Shown here in pieces: positions 23,500 to 35,461 of a DNA stretch of 64,000 bases; position 1 is the stretch's first letter; the number at the start of each line of letters is the position of its first letter. The notes under the pieces were generated by a model. It searched no databases, had not been told where the DNA came from, and worked only from the letters and a program-made list of their open reading frames with translations. The stretch is from Cycas panzhihuaensis (lineage: Eukaryota > Cycadophyta), in the NCBI GenBank assembly GCA_023213395.1, contig CM041465.1, positions 35,161,741 to 35,225,740 of the forward strand, in the 5' to 3' direction. Made by a program: the position numbers and the translations under genes.

Positions 23500-24500
23500 A
23501 CCAAGAAGGACCTACTTGATACCAAAAATGTTCCATAATGACTTACACACCTCCCTAGAATAGGGGCAATGTAATAATATGTGGTCAAGGGATTCCTCCT
23601 CAGCCTTGCATAATATGTGTCTACTCACTAGAATAACCCCTCTTTTCTTGAGAATATCCATGGTTAGAATTTTATTATTTAAATAAAGCCACTAGAAGAT
23701 GGCTACCTTGGGAATTAATCCTAGTCTTTAGATACCCCTAAGTAACTTATTATCAATGAGGCCTTTTTCTGATAGCAAAAACATATATCCCATCTTAACT
23801 AAATAGTCCATAGAGGGGGATCTAGGCCAAACCTTATCATCCTCCTTGGGGACCCTAGGATGTAATTTCTAACTAGGTCGTTTCTTAGGGCTATAATTTG
23901 ATCCTTTCCCCCATTGTTATGGGGGGAAGTCCTCAAAGCGTCTCTAGATCTTTGAGCCATCACATCTTTCCCAGTAATCTTTAACTTTTCTCCTATAGAT
24001 CCTCTCACAAGTATTTTGGATCAAGCCTAAAGAGGGTCTCTCCTTCAACCAGGGCCTCCCACACCAAACATCCTCCCAGAGATTTATTTTTTCATCATTC
24101 CCCAAGCTCCTTTGGACTTCTATCACAAGCATCTTCCTCATATAAATGAGGCTTATCAAAATCACAGAGCCACCCTTGCCTAAAAGGTCATCCTTTAGGT
24201 ACTTTTTGCCCTTGAGGTATTTTTGTACCATGATTCTTCACCACAATTTGTTGTCCTCCTTAGATAAGCTCCAACTAAGTTTCACCATGAAAGCCTTGTT
24301 GAAGCAAGCTATATCTTTCGCATTCAGCCCTCTTGCCCATTTAGGGAGGCATACTTTCTCCCAAGCCATGAAGTGAATCTTGTCCCTATCCTACACTCCT
24401 AAACACAAGAACCTCTTTTGAATGGATTCAAGATCACTAATAATTTTAACCAGACATCTAAATAAAGACATTATGTAAATTGGGACATTCTGTAGAGAGG
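23500..24500 (-). pseudogene. LINE linker with zinc-binding (zf-RVT) block
   Basis: Minus strand reads KINLWEDVWCGRPWLKERP (23944-24231), the usual I-FW-D-W-G---L plant L1 block. Near 23520-23620 follows HILCKAEEESLDHILLHCPYS, the zf-RVT motif with Cys, His and Cys (C---E-S--H-L--CP). This region connects RT to RNase H and is thought to bind nucleic acid. Two overlapping open stretches (23799-24008 and 23944-24231) are in different frames, so at least one frameshift is present. Confidence 0.83.
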
Positions 24501-24699
24501 CAGTCAATAATTGTAATTTGACTACTTAGCTCAATAGAGCCCCTTTTCATCCTACTAGATTCCTATGGACCTGATTGATAATAGGGTTCTAAAGCTCCTT
24601 CTCTATTCTCTACACAAAGAAGGGCATTCCTAGATACAAGGTAGGGAGCTTCCGAATAAGCATTCCCAGAATCCTACTAATAGCACCTTGGGTTCTTGC

Positions 24700-25990
24700 C
24701 AAGGTATTCAAGAAGAAGATGCTACTTTTATTGGGGTTAATCTTCTAGTTCGTTGCCTCCTCAAACCTAGCTAACTTAGATTTAATAGCTTTAACCTTTA
24801 TAAATGTAGTCTTGCCCAATAGGATATTTTCATCTACAAAATGATGATGGATAACATTACCCACTCCCAATGTAGGCTTTAATCCCATAATGTTTCTCAT
24901 CCCCCTGGCTTCCTCCAAAGCCCTCCCCAACATTTTAGCCATGATAATAAAGAGATATGGAGATAAGGGGCCTCCTTGATGAAGGCCTCTTAAGCCAAGG
25001 AAAAATGTTATTGACATACCATTCACTATCACTGAAAACTTCAGCTTTGATATGCAACTATTAATCTAGTTCCCCAGCCAGTCACTAAACCTAAAGGCTC
25101 TGATGCATTCCTTCAAACAATCCCATGAAACTCTATTGTAGGCCTTGGAGAGATCAACTTTTAAAATCATACTAGCTACCTTCCTCTGAGATGTTGAATA
25201 GACCATTTTGTAAACCACAACTATTCCGTTCAGGATCTGCATATCTTTAAAAAATCCATCTTGGTTGGAAGATATAATCAGTGGAAGGATTAGTTAATAT
25301 CTTTGCCAAAAGTTTATATTTCACATTAAACAGGCTTATCAACCATAATTCTTCCATTTTTTTCACTTCATCTTTCTTTGGAATGAGGACCAAGAAGGTA
25401 GCCTGCCATTCCCCATGGATCTTACTATTTGCATGAAATTTTGATACCACCTCAAGGAGATCAGCCTTGATAATATCCTAGTACTCCTCGAAGAATCCTA
25501 GAGGGAAGCCATCTTGACCTAAGGCTTTCTTCTTCTTCATGCCAAACACAACTCTTCTCACTTCTTCCATTAAGAAGGAGGCTTTTAGGGCTCTATTCAA
25601 TTCTTCCCCAACTTCCTTGGGAATCATATCCAACATCTCTCTCCTAGCCTCATCATCTAGGCACCTGGTTTCATTGAATAAATTCCTAAAGTAATCCACC
25701 ATAATATGCTTGATATCTCTCTAATCTGAAATTTCCTCACTGTCCTTATTGAGAAGCACCTTGATATGGTTATATGTTCTATGTTTTAGGGTGGTCATAT
25801 GAAAAATAAATTGTATTTATGTCTCCTTTGGCTAGCCACAGGGCTTTAGATTTTTTCTCTAGTGAATTTCTTCTTTTAACAAAATATTCACTAACTTGGT
25901 TAGGAGGCCTCTTTCACTCTGGTCTAAAGATAAAGATCTCCCTTCTTCCTGTATTTCCATCTCAAGATCCTTGAGTTCCTCCAAGATCTG
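24700..25990 (-). pseudogene. LINE reverse transcriptase
   Basis: Minus strand from high to low: SKALWLAKGDINT (W---GD-N--FFH), DYFRNLFNE, GMKKKKALGQDGFPLGFF (K-PG-DGFP--F), VLIPKKDEVKK (LIPK) and then RGLHQGGPLSPYLFI (RGLRQGDPLSP), with the catalytic box FVDENILL at 24820-24840, which is FADD changed to FVDE. Open stretches are 25478-25702, 25247-25450 and 24745-25032. This is the core of target-primed reverse transcription. Frameshifts and the lost second Asp make it dead. Confidence 0.93.
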
Positions 25991-26031
25991 GTTCTTAATT
26001 CTAAATATATTCCCATTTCAACTCTTTGGTC

Positions 26032-29000
26032 ATCAATCTTTATGCATTTATATATTTATATCTACCAGGTCTTGTAAGTTATATCAATCTATATATAGTC
26101 ATTTATGTACTATAGTGACATACTATGAACATCTAACCTATAATATAACCAACATTCATCATTTAATAATATCAACTAATATATAAAGAATTTTCTTAAA
26201 CATCTTCATATCTTCACCTATAATACTATTATAAAACATCTATCATTTAATCATCAACAATCTTAATAAATAAATTGATTACTAGGTCCATATAAAACAA
26301 TAACCATCTATCAAAATACATGGGTGACCATCCTCTATAATTACTAGTTCTCTAAGTAATTATTTCAAATACATGGTTCATCAGCTTTAAAAATGTTTGT
26401 TACAAGAGTAGCTTATGAAACTATTACTTGCCTCTTATATATAAGATTTCTTTGTGTGCTTTCTTATTTGTATACTTTAACAACTTTTTTTGGCAACTAT
26501 TTACAAACATCATCAATAAATAATCATCTAAAATAAACTAACTCTAAGAACAAGTCAAACTACTTGGCCAAGACAAATTAGTTGTAATAAGGTAACATAA
26601 AATATATTTCCATACCTCTTATTATACATGGCTAGTTAGATTTCTCACTAATAAATACTTTTTATCTTTTAACAAGATAACCTTAACAGTTAATTATTAG
26701 CTAGATAAACTTAACAAATAATTTAGTATACCAAGTAAACAATGCGTAAGACTTCTTTATGTTTTATAAAATAAGTGGAATTCTCTCAATCAATTTCTTA
26801 TCTCTCCATCTAATAAACAAATTGGGTCCTTTATCAAGATATTAGGTGGTTTCATCATCATCAAAATAAGTGTCATGATCAATCATTCACTTGTCATCAA
26901 TAATTAGGTGAATCATATATATTTGATTAGTGATTGTAGTTCCATTAAACCAAATGTATTAATTTCTAAGCAGATTTGCATGCCTAGCTTCTATATAAAA
27001 TTCTCATATCAATATTTTAACAAATATGTTCTTTTAGTTATTATGAGCCTTCAATTGTCATAAATGAGACATAATTTATTTACCTTTAAATAAAACATCC
27101 TTTTCCTTTCCTCATTAGTCAAAAATAACATCATTATCATTTTGGGAGCCTTTAAAAATATCAGAATATGTAATTTTTTTTTTAAAGGTCATAAAATACA
27201 ACTTTATGAGATTAAGAGCATTTCAATCAAATTTATCTATTGATTTCTCTATCATATGATGTCTAAAATATGCCTTGCAACCACTCATTTTGACTATCTT
27301 AAAATTCTCTTTCTAATGAAAATAATAGGACAAAAAGTTAATACTCTAACAAAAAGTTATAGTTAAAAGAGTGCCAATATATCTTAAAAAATATGTGATC
27401 CTTTAAAGAAGTGCTATGGATTCTAAATTAAATTGTAATTTAATTAATTAACTTTAATTTTATAAAAATATTCTAATTTAATTTTTTAAAACTTAATATT
27501 TATCCCCTTCACTAATAAGCCGCTAATCATATCAATCGTCCATCTAACCACCTACCAATCTAAAAGGGGGTTAACAAATCTAAAAAAATTATTAATTATA
27601 ATTAAATTTTTATTTCAATCTATAATTTTTTAAATTCAAATAAAAAATTTTACATGTAAATTCTCTTTATTTTCAAATTATTTATCATTTGGTATGTGGC
27701 TTGGATCTTCTTCTTTTCTATTTAGTTTGTGTGTATGATCTTCATATATACATTATAGATAACTTCAATTCTCTATATTCGGGCAAATCATGGGTGATTC
27801 ACATTTCCATCAATGGTAGACTTCTACATGGTTATGTAGGGCATGATGTGAAGTCTTCCTCTTTAGATCTCATTTTTACATTTTAACTATCAACCTCCAT
27901 GCATGTCATTCATTTGGAGTAATCTCTTTTTTAGAAATAGAGGCATTTTAGTGTTCAATGCTTGTAGCTTTATGTGGGATTTATGGCCTTATATTCTTGG
28001 TGGGCTTATCTTTGTGCATGGGAATGATCAATGGAGGATGATTTGTATGTACAATGGATGCACATTTCTCTGTGGATTTCTTCTAATGTGATCTCTGCTT
28101 GATTTTAAATTATCCTCAATCAATATAGAGGGTCCTACTCATATAACTTTATAATAGTGGCTATCATAGTTGGCTATGTTTTTCTCAGGTAGATATACTT
28201 CTACATGGGTAGCTCTGTCGAGCATAGTAATCAATCCATCAAGTGGTAGTGGTGTGGCTTCATTTATTTTGGATGGGAGTTCTAAGGAAACTTATTGTTG
28301 ATTTATATTTGGGTGGATCTTCTCCTTTCATAAAGGTTCATCATGGATGCTTGTTCATACCATGCATTCTCCGATGGTTGGATGGTCTTCTCTCCATCAT
28401 TGATGGCATGGGGATCATGAAAGGTGTTGCTTTCTTTCTTATTATATAAACCTCCTAGATTCCACCAATAATATAAAATCATGTCCATCACATGCTATAT
28501 TTTAATGACATAAAACCAATTGCTATAAGTATGCCCTCAATATTATCATCAAATCATTCAACTATTAAAAACTTTATAATATGTCATCATATTCATGTAT
28601 CTTATTTCATGCCATAATTAATCATATACAATACCCTGATTCAAACCATTCATGATGCTCTTACAAATATCACATACCCTTTTAATATTCTTTACTTCAT
28701 GTCAGTATAATTAAACCATATTATAACTCTTCATAACCACATGTTTATTCAAATATGCATGCATTAACATACCTATTTTATTTACTATTACAAATTCTTG
28801 TCTCGTACCTAATTTATTTTTATCATAAATACCTACCAAATTTTATCACTCATCATATTGCATGGGCCTACTGCCCATTTTGCATATTGATACAATACTA
28901 AATCACATCTTACATCTTCATTAGTTGCTAATATGAGGCTGAGTAAAGTGACTAGTTCATAGAACCTCAGTCACATCTATAAGGGGTCAATTTGCATAGG

Positions 29001-29450
29001 CAATCTCAATTGGAAATTACTTTCCTCATCATATTTGATCAACTTACTTTGAGTACTTGCATGTTTTAGAGAATATTGGTGCCAACATGCTAAAGTAATA
29101 TGTCCACATAAATTAAATAAACATACCATCAATTTATTACATCATCTCTTATATGTGACTTTATTTGACTTCATCTCTGTATGTGGCTTCATCTCATCTT
29201 CATCAATTTCATTTGACCCCTGAATCTTGGTTATATGTTACTAGCATAACTGGCATATTCAAATTTCTAGTTCATCAAATTCACCTCATATCTAGCTCCT
29301 ATATTAGCTTATGTACAAGCTCTATAACTAGCACACTAGCTCAACTAGCTCGTATAAGCTTTCTTCCTACTTGTATAAGATCTTTCACAATATGGCTAAT
29401 AACTAGGATATAATGGGCTTATAACTTGTCTTCACAAGATTCGTCCACCC
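26032..29450 (-). other. LARD-2 interior, no recognised coding
   Basis: About 3.4 kb, AT-rich. A group of short open stretches on the plus strand at 27689-28449 (62-68 codons each) has no motif and lies antisense to the element. I see no gag, protease, integrase or RT block on either strand. Confidence 0.55.
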
Positions 29451-29468
29451 ACCATAGCTCTAATCCTA
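29451..29468 (-). other. Primer binding site of LARD-2
   Basis: Minus-strand TAGGATTAGAGCTATGGT directly after the 5' LTR. It aligns to TGGTATCAGAGC with three changes and keeps the following CTATGGTGGG extension common in plant copia elements. Confidence 0.75.
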
Positions 29469-29986
29469 TATTATAAATGTAAATTTACTTTAATACCATA
29501 TTAAAATTTAGAATTGGCATGTTGTGATATAATGAGTATAGCAAAACATAAATATAACATACATATATAATGATTGAATTATATTATGAGAAATATACAC
29601 ATATAAAGTAATAAACATAAATATAAAGCAAATAATAGATCAAGCATACACGATGAGAGACAACACATTTATACATTGAAAACCTAGTGTGGGAAAAATT
29701 ATGAGAAAAGGTGGAGTTCAAAGCTCCTCTTATGATTAGAATAAACACATCTCTAATTCTTGGACTTTTTTAAAGTTTTCAAGTGGTGTATACATGTTTA
29801 TATTAATAGTTACCTCCTGAGTAGTTTGTAATTTCTTTTAGGCTATTTCATCATCTAATAGGATGCTTACATGGATAAATCTACATCTCACAAATCTCAA
29901 TATATCTAGTGAGTAGATTTATATATGTGTCCATATCATTAATATTAAACATTATATATATGAATAATATCATATATATTCCAATA
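29469..29986 (-). repeat. 5' LTR of LARD-2
   Basis: 518 bp in direct orientation to 22044-22442, flanked by the AATAT duplication. It keeps a segment (about 29760-29880) absent from the other LTR. A PBS-like sequence (minus-strand ATGGTATTAAAG, 29488-29499) lies about 30 bases inside the LTR end. Confidence 0.9.
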
Positions 29987-29991
29987 AATAT

Positions 29992-30800
29992 TTATTTAAT
30001 TTTACAAGGATCATGGCATAAAGAAGCAATTAACGACCACATATACTCCTCAATGAAATGGAATAGCTAAGAGGATAAATAAAATATTGATTGATAAGAT
30101 CAAGTCGATGCTAAAGGCTAAGAACCTCTTAGATATCTTCTAGGTAGAAGTAATTTGTATAACATCATACCTGACAAATAGGATTATAACTAAGTTGTAA
30201 GAAACACAACACTTAAAGAAGCATGGTCACGATATAAATCTAGAGTTAGCCATGTCAAAATCTTTATAAGTATTGTATATATGCATATTCCCAAAGAAAA
30301 ATACCAAAAGTTTGATGATAAGAGTTCTAAGTACATCCTATAATGAAAATAGTAAAGTATACTATATATATGAATTGATATCTTAAAAGGTACATATAAC
30401 TTGCAATGTTATCTTTGAAGAAATAGAGAAATAAGTTTCAAATCAAACTCAAGACTTACACATATTGAAGATTTAGAAAGATAGAGGAAAATAGATTGAA
30501 TAACAACTAAATCAAGTTCTTTGAGATAATAGTTTACTGCGCCTAAGACTAATCTGAGAAAGGAGGAAGAAATTAAAGAGTTTGAAGATGTTGAAGAGAT
30601 AGTTAAAACCTAAGGTCACTCCACTTATTAAAAAGTTTTCCAAGCAATATTTAAAAACCATGGTTAAATCTCTGTTACTTGAGATAGAAAGTAAAAAATA
30701 TTAAGGATGAGACCTAATATGGTCAATTATGCTTTAATAATAGATGTGTTAGATGTTGATAAGCCTTTAAGTTTTAAGGAGGCCAACTAGTAGTAAAAGT
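29992..30800 (+). pseudogene. Ty1-D integrase, C-terminal part
   Basis: Continues the frame cut at 22043: FYKDHGIKKQLTTTYTPQ, a stop, NGIAKRINK near 30000-30090. This is the copia TPQQNGVAERKNR block, with the catalytic Glu now Lys. IKSMLKAKNLLDIF and YLTNRIITKL follow, matching the usual MLKAKNLP-YFWAEAV and YILNR-PTKAL. The remainder to about 30800 is a poorly conserved linker before RT. Stops are frequent. Confidence 0.88.
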
Positions 30801-31480
30801 AGAGGACATACATGGATGTTGAAATCTATGTTGTTAAGAAGAACAAAACTTAGGATTTGGTTGATTTTCCAATAGGTAAGTAGGCAATTGGTTATAAATG
30901 GATCTATAAGACCAAATTCAAATTAAATAACATACTTGATAAATATAAGGCCAAATTGGTAGCTAAAGGATTCAAGAAGACATAAGGTATTAATTACTAA
31001 GAAACATTTACTCTAATAGTAAAGATGGTGATGCTTAGACTAATAGTAGTGATAGTTGCTCAATTCAAATAGTAGTTATATTGCCTTGATGTTAAGAGTG
31101 TCTTCCTTAATGGAGATATTGCGTAGGTGGTTTATATAGAGAAACCAACTCAATATATTGACAAGGGAAAAGAGCACTTAGTATGTCACTTGAAAAAGAC
31201 TTTATATAGCCTCAAATAAGCTCCAAGAGCCTAGTATTCCAAGATTGATTAGTATTTTATGAATAATAGGTTTGAGAGATTGCAAGTAGATCCAAATATG
31301 TATATCAAAGTCGAAGGAAATTTAATCATTCTTATAGTTCTATACATAGATGGTCTTGTAATCATAGGTAATAACACCTTAAAGGTTCAAGGCCTAAAGA
31401 ATGATCTAAAGAAAATATTTTATATGATAAATCTAGATTTCTCTACTATTTTTTTGAAATAAAAATATGGCAGAAGCTTA
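30801..31480 (+). pseudogene. Ty1-D reverse transcriptase
   Basis: VDFPIGK, a stop, then AIGYKWIYKTKFK (RT start) near 30865-30915, [24 protein letters not shown] near 31085-31120 and LKKTLYSLK. The catalytic box reads YIDG at 31343-31354 (normally YVDD), so the second Asp is lost. The open stretch 31259-31462 covers the palm. The element's RNase H follows until 31913. Confidence 0.9.
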
Positions 31481-31913
31481 AGAAAATCTTCATTTCACAA
31501 GTCAGGTATGTATAGAAAATTTTGCAACAATTCAAAATGGAGGATTATAAACTTGTTCATACCCCCATGGAAATAAGTTTAAAGTCTATAACTCTTGATG
31601 ATGATGATGAGCACATTGATGGCATGATGTTTAGATAACTATCTGGTAGTTTAATCTATTTAACTACTATTAGACCTAATATTTCCTTTACATTTAGTAT
31701 GGTATCAAGGTTCATAATTGAACCAAAGTAAATCCATTGAAAATTTATAAAGAGAATCCTAAGATATTTGTAGGGAACAGAATAGTTTAGATTAGAGTTT
31801 AGCCAAAATAATAATTTTAGACTAATTGTATATTCAGATTCTGATTAGGTTGGATGTGAGGATAGTAGAAGGTCCACTTCAAGTTATTGCTCTAGTATGA
31901 GTTCTATTGTTGT
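31481..31913 (+). pseudogene. Ty1-D RNase H, first part
   Basis: Reads FRQLSGSLIYLTT-like text near 31630-31670 and RPNISFTFSMVSRF, then YSDSD, a stop (Trp to TAG), VGCEDSRRSTSSY near 31835-31885 and SSIVV at the break. Ty1-E begins at 31914. GTTGT occurs on both sides of it. Confidence 0.88.
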
Positions 31914-32227
31914 TGAAGGAAGGATGGATCTAGGAGATAAATCACTCACATGCACATAATAGCAATGGAGAATGAAAAAGAAGATGAAACAAGATATGAG
32001 TGTAAGCTTGGAGGTGAGAATGAATAATTACTCCTTCCTTGAGATTTCACCTTTTATTATTGAGGGTGAGCATTAGGGTTAGGATTTTCTTGCTTAATGA
32101 CATGAACCCAAAATTACATCTAAATACACATAAAGTACATTTCATTAAGAGACTAATGCTAATAATATATCCTAAGGTCACATAATTAATCTACACAAAT
32201 GACCTTAATACATTAACCTCTTTTTCA
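31914..32227 (-). repeat. 3' LTR of Ty1-E
   Basis: Plus-strand TGAAGGAAGGAT to TTTTTCA. Same sequence with few changes at 39223-39534. Confidence 0.96.
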
Positions 32228-32240
32228 ATCCCCCCCTTAA
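32228..32240 (-). other. Polypurine tract of Ty1-E
   Basis: Minus-strand AAGGGGGGGAT next to the 3' LTR. Confidence 0.88.
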
Positions 32241-32640
32241 TTGTGGAAGGTCATTTTTAAAAAATCTATTCTATAAGTTCATTTGAGCCTCATTATTACA
32301 TTAAAATTCTAAATGACACTTTTATGGGAAAACCCTCATGGGGAATAAAAACCCATGAACTTTCTAAGATCTATAGCCCCTTTTATAAATCAAAATGGCT
32401 AAGGTGGCTCTTTGATGTAGCCTGATAACTAAGTAGCTTAAATGTGCAGCTTAATCTGCTAAGTCTCCATATATTGTTTGGTCATCCCCTATGCCCTTTT
32501 AGGTTTTCACAGGTTCTAATTTTCTAAAACAAGTACAACCTTTATCCTTCTGTGCCTACATAGGGTTTTAACAAAGAGGATAGAGCATAGACTTACTTTT
32601 ATTCTTCCACGCCCATAAGGGGTTTTCATGAAGAGAATAG
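32241..32640 (-). other. Ty1-E 3' noncoding region shared with Ty1-F
   Basis: About 400 bases between RNase H and polypurine tract. Ty1-F has the same blocks at 53730-54220, including two spaced copies of a GGGGTTTTC-type motif and a GGGAAAACCCTCATGGGG stem-like region. Confidence 0.7.
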
Positions 32641-33250
32641 AGTATGATGATTATGTTGCCATCTTCTTTGATCAATCGAAGATAGAGGCCCTAAGGCTAA
32701 GCTGCCTTCGGAACTGTTCAAACTTCACCTTTTGCAGCAGTTTGGTGAAGATATCAACCACTTGATCTATTGTGGGATACTAATCTAATTGAATTGTACT
32801 GTCATAAACAAGTGGCCTAATCCTGTGGACTTTCATACTTATGTGTTTCGTACGATCGTGAAATACAGGATTTTTCACCATGTAAATTGCTGATTGATTA
32901 TCCACATGAAGACTCGTAGGACTTGTTTGGGTGATATTCAATGTTTCTAATAATTTTCTCAGCCATACCACCTCTTTACTAGTCTCAGAAGCAGCAATGT
33001 ATTTAGCTTCGGCAGTTGAATCTACAACTATCTTCTGTCATCTGGATCTCCATAATATTGGTGTTATTCCAAGAAACGTTACATACCCAGACATAGATCT
33101 TCCTGTATCTTTATCTCCTACAAAGTCTGAGTCTGTGTATGTAGAAAGCTTGAAGTCTGAATTAGGTTCATACAACAGACCATATTTGCTGGTCGTCTTA
33201 AGGTATCTCAACACTCACACTACTGCCTGCTAATGATTCTGCTTAGGATT
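32641..33250 (-). pseudogene. Ty1-E RNase H
   Basis: Minus strand reads YTDSDFVGDKDTGRSMSGYV near 33090-33150, then VDSTAEAKYIAASE and WLRKLLETLNI (32780-32971 open stretch) with SLHVDNQSAIYM and RTKHISMKVHRI. The catalytic Asp and the TEAEY-type Glu (now AEAKY) are readable. It is typical of copia pol ends. A few stops separate the parts. Confidence 0.92.
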
Positions 33251-34200
33251 TGTCATGTAACGAGCAAGAATCTTGTGAGTGTATAATATCTGGCCTTGTA
33301 TTAGTAGTGTAGATGAGACTACCTATAAGTTTCCTGTAGAGTGTTGCGTCTGCCTCCCTAGTGTCATCTTCAGCTGAGAGTTTGGTGTTAAGATCCATAG
33401 GTAACATCACTAGTCGAGCATCTTCTAACTGAAACTTGGTTAGAAGATCGTTGATGTATTTTTCTTAGGAGAGGAAAAATTCTCTATTCTTTTGTGTTAC
33501 TTCAATTCCCAAGTAATATTTCATCAAACCAAGGTCAGACAATTTGAACGTTTTACCAAGGTCCCTTTTTAGCTGGCTTATTGCCTGTTCACTATTACCT
33601 ATTACTAGCATGTCATCCACAAAGATTATGAGATAAGTGACTTTATCCTTATGGCGCTTGATAAACAACATTGCATCAATATCTTAATAGTCATAAACCT
33701 TGTATCCAAGTTACCTCATCCTTTCAGACAACTTGGCAAGGGGCTTGTTTAAGGCCATACAAGGACTTTCTGAGCCTGCAAACCTTATGCTCTTGACCTT
33801 CGATCTCATATCCTTCTGGCTGAGCCATGTAAATTTCTTCTTTAATATCTCCATTAAGAAACACAGTCTTAATATCGAGTTGGTGGATTTTCCAACCCTG
33901 TTGAGCATCCAAGGCTACAAGAGTTCTAATTGTAGGCTATTTCAGTGTAGGTGCAAAGACTTCAGTGTAGTTGATGCCTTCCCTTTGTGTAAATCCTTTA
34001 GCTACCAACCTCGCCTTATGTTTTTCAAGGGTGCCATCTGATCTATATTTGTTTTTGAACACCTATTTATTTTGAACTACCTTTCTGCCAAGTGGTAGAT
34101 CAATGAGCTCCCATGTACCATTCTTGATAAGAGATTAGTAGTCTTCGTTCATAGTGTTTCTCCAAGCTGTATGTTTTACAACTTCTTGGTACGTTAAGGG
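33251..34200 (-). pseudogene. Ty1-E reverse transcriptase
   Basis: Minus strand: INYTEVFAPTLK-like text near 33950, HQLDIKTVFLNGDIKEEIYM (33724-33912), CRLRKSLYGLKQAP and then LIIFVDDMLVIGN with the catalytic FVDD at about 33610-33623 intact. KLSDLGLMKYYLGIEV follows (33465-33671). Only a small number of stops and one frame break (near 33700) prevent translation. cDNA synthesis in particles would be its role. Confidence 0.94.
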
Positions 34201-34640
34201 CTCTTCATTAAGAGTAAGGTGCAATTCTACTAGTTCAAGCTTAGTATATAATGATTCCTGCATCCTTGCTCTATGGGCACTTCGAGTGCCAATTTTGCCC
34301 ACCTCATCTGGTCGTATGTCCTTATTGAGCTAGCGGGCTTCTCGAGATCCTCAAGTTGGGAATGATGTCCTCATTTCCCAAACTTCTTGGTTCTTATCAT
34401 GTTCATTAAAATGATTATTTTATGAGGAGGATGTTGATATGCCTGAGGAAGATGGTCCTTCTACCACTGTTTTGTCTTTGTCAACTAAAGGTGGAGAGGA
34501 TGGTTCTTCTATAATGGCTTTACCTTTGTCAACTCTATTATCTTCAAAAGATGGTGCTGGATATGTACTCATTTATTCAGAGTCACAACTTGTATCCACC
34601 AAGGCTCTATTGTCAGCTTCCAACATTTAGAGTAATTTAT
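34201..34640 (-). other. Ty1-E variable linker between integrase and RT
   Basis: Ser/Asp-rich, poorly conserved linker. Ty1-F has the corresponding stretch around 51830-52090. No domain recognised. Confidence 0.55.
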
Positions 34641-35460
34641 GTCTATCCCGCCCCCCCAAATTTTGGAATCTAAACATCATATTTGATAACATTATTGTAG
34701 TGGCATGAGGGTACTATAGAGTCTAATTTAAGTAATTGATCCTTTATCTCCATAAGAATGGCATCTCTGGTAACGATGATTTTTTGTTGTGAAGGTATGA
34801 AGACCTTATACCCTTTCTTATCCATAGGGTATCCAACAAAGATGGCTTTAAGTGCCCTTGGCTAGAGTTTATTTTGATCTGCATCCAGAATATGAGTATA
34901 GCATGTAGAGCCAAAAATTCTAAAGTAGTGAATAATGGGGGCTTGTCCTGACCACTTTTCATTAGGTGATTGTACTTCCTTTGATCGGCTAACAGCATTG
35001 ATACAATAAATGATTATCCATATTACTCTAGCCCATAGATAGGCAGGTATATTTTTATATATTAACATAGCACAAGCCATGTTCATGATTGTCCTGTTCA
35101 TGCACTCGGTAACTCCATTTTGTTGTGGGGTACCTGCTACTATTGTTTGATGCTTGATGCCATTATCTCACAAGTAGCTTTCAAACTCACGTGAGGTATA
35201 TTCACCACCATTATCAGTTCGAAGATATTTGAGTTGATAACATGACTCTTTTTCAGTGAGGGCTTTGAATTCCTTAAATATACGGAATGCTTCATCTTTC
35301 TTGTGTAGAAAAGCTACCCATACTTTTCTAGTAAAATCATCAATGAAAGAGATGTAATATAGCTTGTCCTTTAATGAAGGAATGGGCATTGGCCCACACA
35401 AATCAAAGTGTACTAATTGTAATGGATGGATCGATTTCCACTAACTTTTGGGAAAGGGTT
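34641..35460 (-). pseudogene. Ty1-E integrase
   Basis: Minus strand: MCGPMPIPSLKDKLYYISFI starts the core, the first Asp lies in FIDDFTRKVWVAFL and the second in YLRTDNGGEYTSREF (35168-35401). After one TGA stop, TPQQNGVTECMNRTI carries the catalytic Glu (35080-35130). IFGSTCYTHILDADQNKL follows (34862-35101). So the D, D and E codons are all kept. A second open stretch at 34744-34998 continues in another frame, showing a frameshift near 34870-34990. Confidence 0.94.
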
Positions 35461-35461
35461 T

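Larger units (their letters stand above)
22488..26019 (-). mobile_element. L1-type LINE, 5'-truncated, with RNase H
   Basis: A T15 run at 22488-22502 is the poly(A) tail of a minus-strand LINE. The 12-base AACTCTTTGGTC is present at 22476-22487 and again at 26020-26031, a clear target-site duplication. Coding order on the minus strand is RT, a Cys/His linker and RNase H. The endonuclease is absent: the element begins just upstream of RT, as expected for 5' truncation during target-primed reverse transcription. It sits inside LARD-2, so it is younger than LARD-2. Confidence 0.95.
22044..29986 (-). mobile_element. LARD-2: non-autonomous LTR element in Ty1-D integrase
   Basis: LTRs at 22044-22442 and 29469-29986 are direct repeats. 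Target duplication AATAT (22039-22043 and 29987-29991) is exact. LTR ends keep the inverted TGTTAG / CTAACA pair in decayed form. The polypurine tract lies next to the low-coordinate LTR and the PBS next to the high-coordinate LTR, so the element reads on the minus strand. Without the LINE it is about 4.4 kb. Its interior shows no gag or pol, so I call it LARD-like. It interrupts the integrase of Ty1-D. Confidence 0.9.

Noticed and set aside
27689-28449. Cluster of three plus-strand open frames in LARD-2
   Set aside because: Short, different frames, hydrophobic by T-richness, antisense to the element and without a recognised domain.
33700-34041. 113-codon plus-strand open frame
   Set aside because: Antisense shadow of the Ty1-E reverse transcriptase. 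The same holds for 52300-52683 and 53205-53507 opposite Ty1-F and for 32931-33233 opposite Ty1-E RNase H.
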